A DNA stretch of 64,000 nt from an uncultured Oscillibacter sp. (lineage in GTDB: Bacteria > Bacillota > Clostridia > Oscillospirales > Oscillospiraceae). Position 1 is the stretch's first letter. Each line of letters begins with the position of its first letter. Where the stretch lies: NCBI GenBank assembly GCA_910587705.1, contig CAJUMX010000005.1:1-64000 (forward strand). Direction: 5' to 3'. Below the pieces are notes generated by a model. It was not told the DNA's origin. It made no database searches and saw nothing but the letters and a program-made list of their open reading frames with translations. Shown here piece by piece: positions 54,099-61,949 of the stretch. The translations under genes were made by a program, and so were the position numbers.

Positions 54099-55501
54099 CA
54101 CGCCTCACCCGCCTCGATCTTTTTCGCCTTCTCCACCACGTCCCGCCAGGTGCCCACGTTGTAGAAGGCCGCCTCCGGGTACTGGTCCAGCTCGCCGTTC
54201 ACTAATTTTTCAAAGCTCTCCAGGGTGTCCTTCAAGGGGACGTAGACCCCGGGGAGGCCGGTGAACTTCTCCGCCACGGTGGTGGGCTGGGCGAAGAAGC
54301 GCTGGAGCCGCCGGGCACGGGCCACGGTCTTTTGGTCCTCCTCGCTGAGTTCGTCCATACCCAAAATGGCGATGATGTCCTGGAGCTCCATGTACTTCTC
54401 CAAAATCTCCTGGCAGGTCCGGGCGATGCGGTAGTGCCGCTCTCCCACCACGTCCGCCTCCAAAATCCGGGAGGAGGAGGCCAGGGGGTCCACCGCCGGG
54501 TAGATGCCCTGCTCGGAAATCTTCCGGCTTAGCACCGTGGTGGCGTCCAGGTGGGCAAAGGTGGTCGCCGTGGCCGGGTCCGTCAGGTCGTCGGCAGGAA
54601 CGTAGACCGCCTGGACGGAGGTGACGGAGCCGTTTTTCGTGGAGGTAATCCGCTCCTGAAGCTCTCCCATCTCGTTAGCCAGCGTCGGCTGGTAGCCCAC
54701 GGCGGAGGGCATCCGCCCCAGGAGGGTGGAAACCTCGCTGCCCGCCTGGACGAAGCGGAAGATGTTGTCGATGAAAAGCAGCACGTCCTTGTGCTCCTTG
54801 TCCCGGAAATGCTCCGCCATGGTCAGCCCCGCCAGGGCCACCCGCATCCGCACGCCGGGGGACTCGTTCATCTGGCCAAAGACCAGGGCGGTTTTCTCGC
54901 TGACGCCGCTCTCCCGCATCTCCCGCCAGAGGTCGTTGCCCTCCCGGGAGCGCTCTCCCACGCCGGTGAAGATGGAGTAGCCGCCGTGCTCCGTGGCCAC
55001 GTTGTGAATCAATTCCTGAATGAGGACGGTTTTGCCCACGCCCGCGCCGCCAAAGAGGCCGATCTTGCCCCCCCGGGGATAGGGCTCCAACAGGTCGATG
55101 ACCTTGATGCCCGTCTCCAGAATCTCCACCGCCGGGCTCTGCTCGTCAAAGGCCGGGGGCTTGCGGTAGATGCTCCTGGTGGGCGTGCCCTCGGGCACCG
55201 GGCCGCCGCCGTCAATGGGCTGGCCCAGGACGTTGAACATCCGCCCCAGGGTAGCGGCGCCTACGGGCACCTCGATGGTTTTATCCGGCACGTCCACGGC
55301 CAGTCCCCGGGCCAGTCCCTCGCTGGGGGAGAGCATGATGCAGCGCACCGTGCTCTTTCCCACGTGCTGCGCCACCTCCATCACCCGCAGGCCGCCGTCC
55401 TTCTCCACGGTCAGCTCCTCCCGCAGCCGGGGGAGCTCGCCGCTTTGAATCTCCACGTCCACCACGGGACCGGATACCTGTACAATGATCCCTCTTTCCA
55501 A
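54098..55501 (-). CDS. atpD: F1Fo ATP synthase beta subunit
   Basis: 467 aa, TTG start with GGGAAGG upstream. It is the catalytic subunit: Walker A GLFGGAGVGKTVLIQE, the catalytic Glu in VGERSREGNDLWREM, FGQMNESPGVRMRVAL, Walker B DVLLFIDNIFRF, LLGRMPSAVGYQPTLANEMG and DELSEEDQ (DELSEED loop) are intact. Length is normal. It lies between atpG and atpC in the leftward operon. Confidence 0.97.
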   Translation of the reverse strand: MERGIIVQVSGPVVDVEIQSGELPRLREELTVEKDGGLRVMEVAQHVGKSTVRCIMLSPSEGLARGLAVDVPDKTIEVPVGAATLGRMFNVLGQPIDGGGPVPEGTPTRSIYRKPPAFDEQSPAVEILETGIKVIDLLEPYPRGGKIGLFGGAGVGKTVLIQELIHNVATEHGGYSIFTGVGERSREGNDLWREMRESGVSEKTALVFGQMNESPGVRMRVALAGLTMAEHFRDKEHKDVLLFIDNIFRFVQAGSEVSTLLGRMPSAVGYQPTLANEMGELQERITSTKNGSVTSVQAVYVPADDLTDPATATTFAHLDATTVLSRKISEQGIYPAVDPLASSSRILEADVVGERHYRIARTCQEILEKYMELQDIIAILGMDELSEEDQKTVARARRLQRFFAQPTTVAEKFTGLPGVYVPLKDTLESFEKLVNGELDQYPEAAFYNVGTWRDVVEKAKKIEAGEA

Positions 55502-55507
55502 AATCGG

Positions 55508-56404
55508 TTACCTTCCCTTCTTCTGGCGCTGGGCCCTGGCCCCGGCGGAAATTTCCGTAATTTCCTGGGTGATGGCCGCCTGCCGGACCCGGTTGTACTG
55601 GAGGGACAACTCCCCCAGAAGCTTCCCCGCATTCCGGTCCGCGTTGTCCATGGCAGTCATCCGGGCGTTCTGCTCACAGCAAAAGCTGTCGATCAGGGCG
55701 CTGTAGATAAAGCCGGTGACATAGCTCCGCATGACGCTGTCCAGCACGGTGCCCACATCGGGGTAGAACTCAAACCGCTCTGTCATGGCCCCCTCCCCCG
55801 CCGGGGCCCCAGCGAAATGGGTCCGGTGGAAGGGCAGCAGCCGGGCGGAGCGGGCCTCGAAGCTCATGGCGCTCTCCATGTCCGTGTAAATAACGTAGAT
55901 TTCCTTCAGCTCCCCCCGGTCAAAGCCGTCCAGCAGCCGGGCGCTGATCTCCCGGGCCCGGGCCATGGTGGGGTTTTGCGCGGTGTAGAGGAAGCTGTGC
56001 TCAATGGGGATTTTCCGCTGGTCGAAAAACCGCCGCCCGTACTCCCCCACCACAAAGAGCTTCGTGTCCGGGTGCCGCTCCAGAAGCTGCTGGGCCACCC
56101 GGATGGCGTTTTGGTTATAGGCCCCCGCCAGACCCTTGTCCGCAGTGATGAGGAGGCAGCCATAGGTCCCCTCCAGGGGCGCGTCGTTGCCCAGGGGGTA
56201 GAAAAAGCGGCTGTCCACGCTGTAGGCTGTGCGGAAAATCCGGCGAATCTCCCCCCGAAGGGCCTCGAAATAAGGTCGGGTCTGGTCCAGCTCCTGCCTT
56301 GCCCGGCGGAGCTTCGTGGAGGCGATGAGGTACATGGCGTTGGTGATCTTCCGGGTCTCTCCCACGCTTTCCATGTGGGTCTTGATCTCCTTGGTCCCCG
56401 CCAT
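55508..56404 (-). CDS. atpG: F1Fo ATP synthase gamma subunit
   Basis: 298 aa. The N-terminal helix has KEIKTHMESVGETRKITNAMYLIASTKLRRAR (the conserved K-ITxAMxLVAxxKLRxA pattern). The Rossmann-like middle has CLLITADKGLAGAYNQNAIR, and the C-terminal helix has ARMTAMDNADRNAGKLLGELSLQYNRVRQAAITQEITEI. Length is normal. It forms the central stalk. It starts just after the alpha-fusion gene. Confidence 0.96.
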   Translation of the reverse strand: MAGTKEIKTHMESVGETRKITNAMYLIASTKLRRARQELDQTRPYFEALRGEIRRIFRTAYSVDSRFFYPLGNDAPLEGTYGCLLITADKGLAGAYNQNAIRVAQQLLERHPDTKLFVVGEYGRRFFDQRKIPIEHSFLYTAQNPTMARAREISARLLDGFDRGELKEIYVIYTDMESAMSFEARSARLLPFHRTHFAGAPAGEGAMTERFEFYPDVGTVLDSVMRSYVTGFIYSALIDSFCCEQNARMTAMDNADRNAGKLLGELSLQYNRVRQAAITQEITEISAGARAQRQKKGR

Positions 56405-56405
56405 A

Positions 56406-58160
56406 TCAGCCGCCCTTCTTCCCGATGAAGCTCTCCAGGGCCCGCCTTGCCAGGGAGACGATTTCCTCCCGGTCCTCCGGGGCCAGCTGGCCGGTGCGGT
56501 CGATGCGGCCGCAAAGGTCCGGGGCCTCCTCCTTCACCGCCGCCAGCAAATGGGCCCGGAAGGCGTCCATACGCTCCAGGGGCACCTCCAGCATCACATG
56601 GGCCATGGCGGCCGCCAGCACCACCACCTGCTCATGCTGAGACAGCGGGGCATACCGGGGCTGGCGCAGCAGGCGCATCAGGCCCTGTCCATAGGCCAGC
56701 TGGCGCTTGGTAGCGTCGTCCAGGTCGCTGGAGAACTGGGTGAATACCTCCATCTCCCGGTACTGGGCCAGGTCCAGCCGCAGGGTTCCCACGGCCTTCT
56801 TCATGGCCTTGGTCTGTGCGTCGCCGCCCACCCGGGAGACCGAGAGACCCACGTTGACAGCGGGCCGCTGGCCGGCGAAGAACAGATCACTCTCCAAGAA
56901 AATCTGCCCGTCGGTGATGGAGATGATGTTGGTGGGGATGTAGGCGGACACGTCTCCCGCCTGGGTCTCCACAATGGGCAGGGCGGTCATGCTGCCGCCC
57001 CCCAGCTCGTCGGAGAGATGGGCCGCCCGCTCCAAAAGGCGGGAGTGAAGGTAGAACACGTCGCCGGGGTAGGCCTCCCGTCCCGGGGAGCGCTCCAAAA
57101 GGAGGCTCAATGTCCGGTAGGCGATGGCGTGCTTGCTCAAGTCGTCGTAGACAATCAGCACGTCCCGGCCCTGGCGCATGAAGTACTCTCCCAGGGCGCA
57201 GCCCGCATAGGGGGCGATGTATTGCAGAGCGGCGGAGGCGCTGGCCGGAGCGCTGACCACGGCGGTGTACTCCATGGCCCCCCGGCGGCTCAAGTTCTCC
57301 ACAATCTGGGCCACGGAACTGCTCTTTTGGCCAATGGCCACATAGATGCACACCACATCCTTCCCCTTTTGGTTCAGGATGGCATCCAGCGCGATGGCGG
57401 TTTTGCCGGTCTGGCGGTCGCCGATAATCAGCTCCCGCTGGCCCCGGCCGATGGGGAACATGGAGTCAATGGCCAAAAGGCCCGTCTCCATGGGGGTGTT
57501 CACCGGCTGGCGATCCAGGATGCCCGGAGCCGGGGCCTCAATGGGCCGGTGGCCCTCCGGCATGATTCTCCCCTTGCCGTCCATGGGGACGCCCAGGGCG
57601 TCCACCACCCGGCCCAGGAAGCCCTCGCCCACCGGCATGCCGGCGGTTTTCAGGGTTCGGCGGACCATGCTGCCGGCGGAGACCTCCTCGCCGTTTCCGA
57701 AGAGGATGCAGCTCACGCCGTCCCGGCGCAGGTCCTGGACCATGCCCTTCACGCCAGAGCCAAATACCAGAATCTCGCCGTACTGCACGTGGTCCAGACC
57801 CTTGACAGAGGCGATCTCGCCGTCCACCGCCGTCACCTCGCCGATCTCCTCGGGGGCCACGGCCACGGTCCAGTCCTCCACCGCCTGGCGCATCAGGGGC
57901 AGAATGTCGTTGGACCCGCTCTCCAGTCCCCGAACATAGTCCCGGAACTGCCGCACCCGGCCCTGCATGGTCCAGTCGTACATGTCCGCCCCCACCTGGA
58001 GGCGGAAGCCCTGCTTCAAGGCCGGGTCCTCCTCCCATTGCAGGGGGACCTTTCGCTTGTATTTTCCGGTCAGGAACTTCTCAAAGCGCCGGAGCTGCTC
58101 CTCCGTGGGCTTGACGGCGCTGCGGAGCTCCGCCTTGAGGCTGCCTCTAGTGGTCCTCAT
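56406..58160 (-). CDS. atpA: F1 ATP synthase alpha subunit fused to a delta-subunit C-terminal domain
   Basis: 584 aa, about 75 more than normal alpha. From about residue 86 it is standard alpha: the N-terminal helix ILPLMRQAVEDW, Walker A GDRQTGKT (247-254), VYDDLSKHAIAYR and the Arg-finger region NVGLSVSRVGGDAQ. Residues 10-78 do not belong to alpha but resemble the C-terminal part of the delta/OSCP subunit (AtpH): PTEEQLRRFEKFLTGK, then EEDPALKQGFRLQVG and DWTMQGRVRQF, following the delta pattern DPxLxGG...G...D.S..G.L. The ATG at 58160 has GGAGGGAGGAGG upstream, while no ribosome site precedes the alpha region. No atpH is present between atpF and this gene. It overlaps atpF by 14 bases. 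Confidence 0.9.
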   Translation of the reverse strand: MRTTRGSLKAELRSAVKPTEEQLRRFEKFLTGKYKRKVPLQWEEDPALKQGFRLQVGADMYDWTMQGRVRQFRDYVRGLESGSNDILPLMRQAVEDWTVAVAPEEIGEVTAVDGEIASVKGLDHVQYGEILVFGSGVKGMVQDLRRDGVSCILFGNGEEVSAGSMVRRTLKTAGMPVGEGFLGRVVDALGVPMDGKGRIMPEGHRPIEAPAPGILDRQPVNTPMETGLLAIDSMFPIGRGQRELIIGDRQTGKTAIALDAILNQKGKDVVCIYVAIGQKSSSVAQIVENLSRRGAMEYTAVVSAPASASAALQYIAPYAGCALGEYFMRQGRDVLIVYDDLSKHAIAYRTLSLLLERSPGREAYPGDVFYLHSRLLERAAHLSDELGGGSMTALPIVETQAGDVSAYIPTNIISITDGQIFLESDLFFAGQRPAVNVGLSVSRVGGDAQTKAMKKAVGTLRLDLAQYREMEVFTQFSSDLDDATKRQLAYGQGLMRLLRQPRYAPLSQHEQVVVLAAAMAHVMLEVPLERMDAFRAHLLAAVKEEAPDLCGRIDRTGQLAPEDREEIVSLARRALESFIGKKGG

Positions 58161-58641
58161 GGGCGCCTCCTCCCTCCGCCAAATTCAAGAATTGGTCGAA
58201 GAGGTCCGTGTCGGCCTTCACCGTCAGCTTCTTCACCGCGGCCACCGTCAGCTCCCGGAGCTCCCGCTGGGACTCCCGAATGATCTGCTCCCGGCTGTTG
58301 GCGGCCTCCTCCTTGGCCTTGGCGACGATCTGCTTCGCCTGGGCCATCTGCTCCTCCACGGACTGCTGGACCGCCGCCTGGGCCTTGGCCCGGGCCTGGT
58401 GGATTTCCTCCTCCGCTCCGTCCAGCTTGGCCTGGTAGGCGGCTTTCAGCTCCTCCGCCTCCTGGAGCTTCCCGGCGGCCTGCGCCTCCAACTCCCGGTA
58501 ATGGGCTTCCCGCTTTTCCATAAACTGCTTCACCGGCTTGTAGAGCAGGAAGTACAGCCCGCCGGTGAGGATGGCCAGATTCATCCAGTGCAGCAAAATC
58601 TGCTGCCAGTCAACATTCAGGGGGATATTCACCGTCTCCAC
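58147..58641 (-). CDS. atpF: F1Fo ATP synthase b subunit
   Basis: 164 aa, GTG start with TAAGG upstream inside the atpE stop. One membrane helix (about residues 14-34: LHWMNLAILTGGLYFLLYKPVKQFMEKR) is followed by a long charged helix rich in Ala/Glu/Lys/Gln. The end, VAAVKKLTVKADTDLFDQFL, is the usual delta-binding tip. It carries no delta-like domain itself. It forms the peripheral stalk, which must here contact the delta-like domain on alpha. Confidence 0.95.
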   Translation of the reverse strand: METVNIPLNVDWQQILLHWMNLAILTGGLYFLLYKPVKQFMEKREAHYRELEAQAAGKLQEAEELKAAYQAKLDGAEEEIHQARAKAQAAVQQSVEEQMAQAKQIVAKAKEEAANSREQIIRESQRELRELTVAAVKKLTVKADTDLFDQFLNLAEGGGAHEDH

Positions 58642-58646
58642 CTGCC

Positions 58647-59000
58647 TTACAATACGAAGATGATGAGGATGACCACCAGCAGGGCGTAAATGATGGCCGT
58701 CTCAATAAAGACCAGACCCAGCATCAGCATGGTCCTGATTTTGCTCTCGGCCTCCGGCTGACGGCCGATGCTCTCCACCGCCTTTCCGGTGGCGATGCCC
58801 ATGCCCAGGCCGCCGCCCAGGGCCGCCAGACCGATGGCCAGGGCAGAGCCGATGGTCTTGCCGCCGCTCTCCTCCTGGACCTCCTCCTGGGCGGCGGCCG
58901 CCCCGGTCTCCTCTCCCGCCGCCAGGGCGGGCACAGCCAGGACCGCCGCCAGCAGCAGCACGAGACCCAGCATCCACAGCTTCTTCACAAACTTGTTCAT
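58647..59000 (-). CDS. atpE: F1Fo ATP synthase c subunit with N-terminal signal-like extension
   Basis: 117 aa against 70-90 for most c subunits. Residues 1-28 look like a cleavable signal peptide (FVKKLWMLGLVLLLAAVLAVPALAA), followed by about 20 acidic residues (EETGAAAAQEEVQEESGG). The two-helix hairpin follows, with GLGMGIATGKAVESIG, the RQP loop (80-82) and the ion-binding Glu100 in GLVFIETAIIYALLV. The Gln of helix 1 found in Na+-type rings (GxGQG) is Met67 here. That argues against the classic Na+ site, though Thr101 could still help coordinate. GGGAGG precedes ATG 59000. Confidence 0.93.
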   Translation of the reverse strand: MNKFVKKLWMLGLVLLLAAVLAVPALAAGEETGAAAAQEEVQEESGGKTIGSALAIGLAALGGGLGMGIATGKAVESIGRQPEAESKIRTMLMLGLVFIETAIIYALLVVILIIFVL

Positions 59001-59048
59001 CTCAGAAAACCTCCCAGTATGTTCTTGATTTGAAAGTCCAGACCCCAC

Positions 59049-59873
59049 TCAGGCGGTCCGGCGTTTTTTCTCTCCCTTCGGCGGGGCAGGTTCGGACACC
59101 TCGCCATAGTACAGGGCCGTCAACATAGTCAGCACATAGGTCTGAATCAGCGCGTGAAGCAGAGTGAAGAGCACACCCACGATCACCGGCAGCACAAAGC
59201 TCAAACTCACGTAGTAGTACACCAGCTCCGTCACCAGCAACCCGCTGAGCAGGGCGCCGAAGAGCCGGAAGCTCATGGAGATGGGCAGAGAGAACTCCTT
59301 CAGCGTCTTTCCCACGCCCTTCACTCCGTTCACCGCGATGCCGCCGGACAAAATCGTCAAATAGGAGAAGGTCCCCATGGCAATGGCGGCATTTACGTCG
59401 GATAAGGGGGCGGGCAGGGTGATGGGGTGTCCGTGGACCGTGATGGCCTGGAGACCCAGCAGCTCAAACAGCGTCCCCACGAATATGTAGGCCCCGGCGG
59501 CGAAGATATAAGCCCCCAGAAAGCCCCAGCGGTGAGGACTGCTTCCCCTTGCCATGCCGCTGAACAGGCCCACAACCTCCTCCAGCAGCATCTGGAGCTT
59601 CCCTGGCCGGTATTGGAATCGCGGAATCACGAAAATCCGAATACAGGCGGCAGCCAGGAGCAGGAGCAGCGTCACCGTGAAGGCAGAGACCAGCCCCGGG
59701 TTTACCTCCTTGAGGCCAAAGAGGCTGACGCGGTTCACATCGTGGAGCACCGCGTCCCGCATGGCCTCCTTCACGGTCTCCGTCCGGCCGGGCGACCCCA
59801 CCAGCAGCGCGCCCGCCAGCAGCGACAAAACCACCGCCAGCCAAAGCGCCAGGCCTTTTTTGTGTTCTTTCAT
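59049..59873 (-). CDS. atpB: F1Fo ATP synthase a subunit
   Basis: 274 aa, about six membrane helices with an N-terminal signal-like helix (LALWLAVVLSLLAGALLVG). The essential stator Arg is in PISMSFRLFGALLSGLL. The neighbouring residue usually Asn in RLFGN is Ala. HALIQTYVLTMLTALYYGE is the conserved last helix. It is first gene of the operon; no atpI precedes it. Confidence 0.94.
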   Translation of the reverse strand: MKEHKKGLALWLAVVLSLLAGALLVGSPGRTETVKEAMRDAVLHDVNRVSLFGLKEVNPGLVSAFTVTLLLLLAAACIRIFVIPRFQYRPGKLQMLLEEVVGLFSGMARGSSPHRWGFLGAYIFAAGAYIFVGTLFELLGLQAITVHGHPITLPAPLSDVNAAIAMGTFSYLTILSGGIAVNGVKGVGKTLKEFSLPISMSFRLFGALLSGLLVTELVYYYVSLSFVLPVIVGVLFTLLHALIQTYVLTMLTALYYGEVSEPAPPKGEKKRRTA

Positions 59874-59945
59874 CTGGCATCCCTTCTCTCAATCAGCTCC
59901 CCGCGCCCGAGGCCGGCAGGCGCGGCGGCAAATCTGTACGGTTTG

Positions 59946-59973
59946 ATTATAGTAACTCCTGGGAAAAAGTCAA
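59946..59973 (-). promoter_or_regulatory. Promoter of the atp operon
   Basis: On the minus strand TTGACT (59973..59968), 16 bases, TATAAT (59951..59946), about 70 bases before atpB. Confidence 0.65.
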
Positions 59974-60054
59974 GAGTTCCAGGGGCGAAAACGCTTGCGT
60001 AAAGCACATTTCCCCCCGCTTCCTTAACGGGTTCTTTATGAGGGCACAGAAAAA

Positions 60055-60092
60055 CGCCCGGCCTCTTCCCCGCCGGGGAAAGGGTCCGGGCG
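60055..60092 (-). terminator. Terminator of the TrhA gene
   Basis: CGCCCGG (60055-60061) pairs with CCGGGCG (60086-60092), with an inner TTCCCC/GGGGAA stem. TTTTTCTG follows on the minus strand. Confidence 0.75.
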
Positions 60093-60106
60093 CATGGTCC
60101 TTGTGC

Positions 60107-60820
60107 TTATCGAAGGAGGTAAATCTGCGTGTAAATTCCAACCCAGTGCAGGGCCGCCCCCGCCAGAACAAAGACGTGCCAGACGCAGTGGTCGTACTTC
60201 TTCTTCCCGGCAAAGGGAATCATCCCCAGGGTATAGGCCAGCCCCCCTGCAAAGATGAAGCCCAGCAGGGTCCGGCTGTGGAGGTACATCTCCGGCAGAA
60301 ACACCAGCCCGCTCCATCCAATCAGGAAATACAGCGTAAAGTGCAGAGCCCGCCAGCGGCCAGGGCCAAAGACCATCACCAGCGCCACACCGGCGAGAAT
60401 CACCGCCCACTGGACGCAGAACAGAGTCACACCCAGAGCGCCCCCCAGGTACAGCAGCAAAATGGGCGCGAAGGTGCCGCCGATCAGCAGATAAATGGAC
60501 GTGTAATCAAACCTCCGGCAGACCCGCTTGACCCCGGACCCGGTGGGCATGGCGTGGTATACGCAGCTCATCAGCATCATCACCACCATGCTGGTTCCGT
60601 AGACGCAGGAGGCCAGCAGCTCCATGGCCCCCTGGGACCGGACCAGCAGCAGCGTCAGCGCTGCCGCCGCCCCCAGGGCACCCAAGCCATGGCTCACCGC
60701 ATTGAAAACCTCCGCCCCCAGGGTCAGCCGGGGGGGCTCGTTCCGGGCCTGTACCCGGGCCCGCCGCACAGCCCGCAGGCGGGCCCGCTGCAATTCCTGT
60801 TTCGTCAAAACGGCTTCCAT
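60107..60820 (-). CDS. Hemolysin III / TrhA (PAQR) family membrane protein
   Basis: 237 aa from ATG 60820, which follows GAGGAGG; an upstream in-frame start is not needed. A basic N-terminal 35 residues precede seven membrane helices. The PAQR metal-site pattern is present: NAVSHGLGALGA, MMLMSCVYHAM, RRFDYTSIYLLIGGTFAP and the C-terminal KYDHCVWHVFVLAGAALHW. TrhA relatives are linked to membrane homeostasis; the hemolysin name is historical. Confidence 0.9.
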   Translation of the reverse strand: MEAVLTKQELQRARLRAVRRARVQARNEPPRLTLGAEVFNAVSHGLGALGAAAALTLLLVRSQGAMELLASCVYGTSMVVMMLMSCVYHAMPTGSGVKRVCRRFDYTSIYLLIGGTFAPILLLYLGGALGVTLFCVQWAVILAGVALVMVFGPGRWRALHFTLYFLIGWSGLVFLPEMYLHSRTLLGFIFAGGLAYTLGMIPFAGKKKYDHCVWHVFVLAGAALHWVGIYTQIYLLR

Positions 60821-60874
60821 GATGCTCCTCCTCAACTCTCGCTGTTAACATCGCTTAATATGGTTTCTAAAACT

Positions 60875-60903
60875 ATATTACACGATTTCACTTTATATTG
60901 CAA
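60875..60903 (-). promoter_or_regulatory. Promoter of the TrhA gene
   Basis: On the minus strand TTGCAA (60903..60898), 17 bases, TAATAT (60880..60875). The rest of the AT-rich gap to 61071 shows nothing else I can name. Confidence 0.65.
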
Positions 60904-61071
60904 GTAGTTTTTGCAAAATAATTTGATCTATCCCAACGCCCCGGATTTTAGCACAAATCAATACGGAAATCTTTGGCTAAATTGCCGAAATTTTCAGTTT
61001 TTTCCAGCCTGCTGCCGCCCATAATCCCCGTTGACCCCACCGGAAGAGCCCACGCAGAGGGTCTTTTCTCG

Positions 61072-61100
61072 TTGCATCCAGGAAAAAACCATGCTATACT
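61072..61100 (+). promoter_or_regulatory. Promoter of the DUF4234/DUF2752 pair
   Basis: TTGCAT (61072-61077), 17 bases, TATACT (61095-61100). Confidence 0.7.
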
Positions 61101-61137
61101 AAACAAAGATTCTGCGTTTGAGGGGAGAGGTTATCTT

Positions 61138-61488
61138 ATGTCCATTCAGAGAAAGAGCATTGGTCTTTGCATCGTCCTGTCGATTGTCACCTGTGGGATT
61201 TACAGCCTCTACTGGCTGTACTCCATGGCGGAGGATTTGAACATGGTGACAGCCCGTCCCGACGGTCCTTCTGGCGGGCTGGTTCTGCTGCTGACCATCG
61301 TCACCTGCGGCATCTACGGCCTCTATTGGCTCTATCGCGCCGGTGACGAACTGGACCGCCAGCGGGCGGAACAGGGCCAGCTGCCGGGACACCTGGGAAT
61401 CCTCTATCTGCTGCTGTCGCTTTTCGGATTCACCATCGTCTCCTACGCCCTGCTGCAATCCGAGCTCAACGGCTATGCGGCGGAATAA
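61138..61488 (+). CDS. DUF4234-like membrane protein
   Basis: 116 aa, ATG 61138 after AGGGGAGAGG. It contains two copies of the short hairpin SIVTCGIYSLYWLY / TIVTCGIYGLYWLYRAGDEL, the DUF4234 hallmark, followed by a third membrane helix. Function unknown. It overlaps the next gene by 14 bases. Confidence 0.85.
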   Translation: MSIQRKSIGLCIVLSIVTCGIYSLYWLYSMAEDLNMVTARPDGPSGGLVLLLTIVTCGIYGLYWLYRAGDELDRQRAEQGQLPGHLGILYLLLSLFGFTIVSYALLQSELNGYAAE

Positions 61489-61813
61489 AGCACTCCTGGC
61501 CGGCGCGGGTTTTCTCTGCGCCGGCCTTCTCTATGGCTATGTGCTGATTCCCTTAGGATTTCGGATGCCCTGCCCTTTCCGGCGTGTCACGGGGCTCCGC
61601 TGCCCCGGCTGCGGCATTACCGACCTGTGCCTGGGACTGCTCCACGGGCGCTTCCTTCCCTCTTATAACTGGGGCCTGACGGTGGCGGCGCCCTGGATTC
61701 TTGGCCTGCTTTGGCTCCAGCGGCGGTATCCCAAAGCTGCCGGAGCCCTGGCCTGGGTGCTGGTGGCCTTTCTGCTGGCCTGGGGCGTCCTGCGAAATCT
61801 GTGGGGAATTTAA
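61475..61813 (+). CDS. DUF2752-family membrane protein
   Basis: 112 aa, ATG 61475 inside the end of the DUF4234 gene. Three membrane helices surround the family motif MPCPFRRVTGLRCPGCGITDLCLGLLHG. The CPGCG stretch is characteristic of DUF2752. It is often encoded next to TM2/DUF4234 proteins, as here; function unknown. Confidence 0.88.
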   Translation: MRRNKALLAGAGFLCAGLLYGYVLIPLGFRMPCPFRRVTGLRCPGCGITDLCLGLLHGRFLPSYNWGLTVAAPWILGLLWLQRRYPKAAGALAWVLVAFLLAWGVLRNLWGI

Positions 61814-61916
61814 TGGTGAACGATGGCTGCGGGAGACGATGCTTCCCCTCTCCTGCGGCCATTTGCCTTTTCTTAAAAAGCGGAAGCCGAAAGCCAAGCC
61901 GCTTATTTCCAAAGAA

Positions 61917-61942
61917 GAAGCCGGGCCCTCTGGCCCGGCTTC
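61917..61942. terminator. Terminator between DUF2752 and MATE genes
   Basis: An 11-bp perfect stem (61917-61927 with 61932-61942). On the minus strand it is followed by TTCTTTGG just past the MATE stop; it can also stop rightward transcripts. Confidence 0.75.
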
Positions 61943-61949
61943 CCGATGT

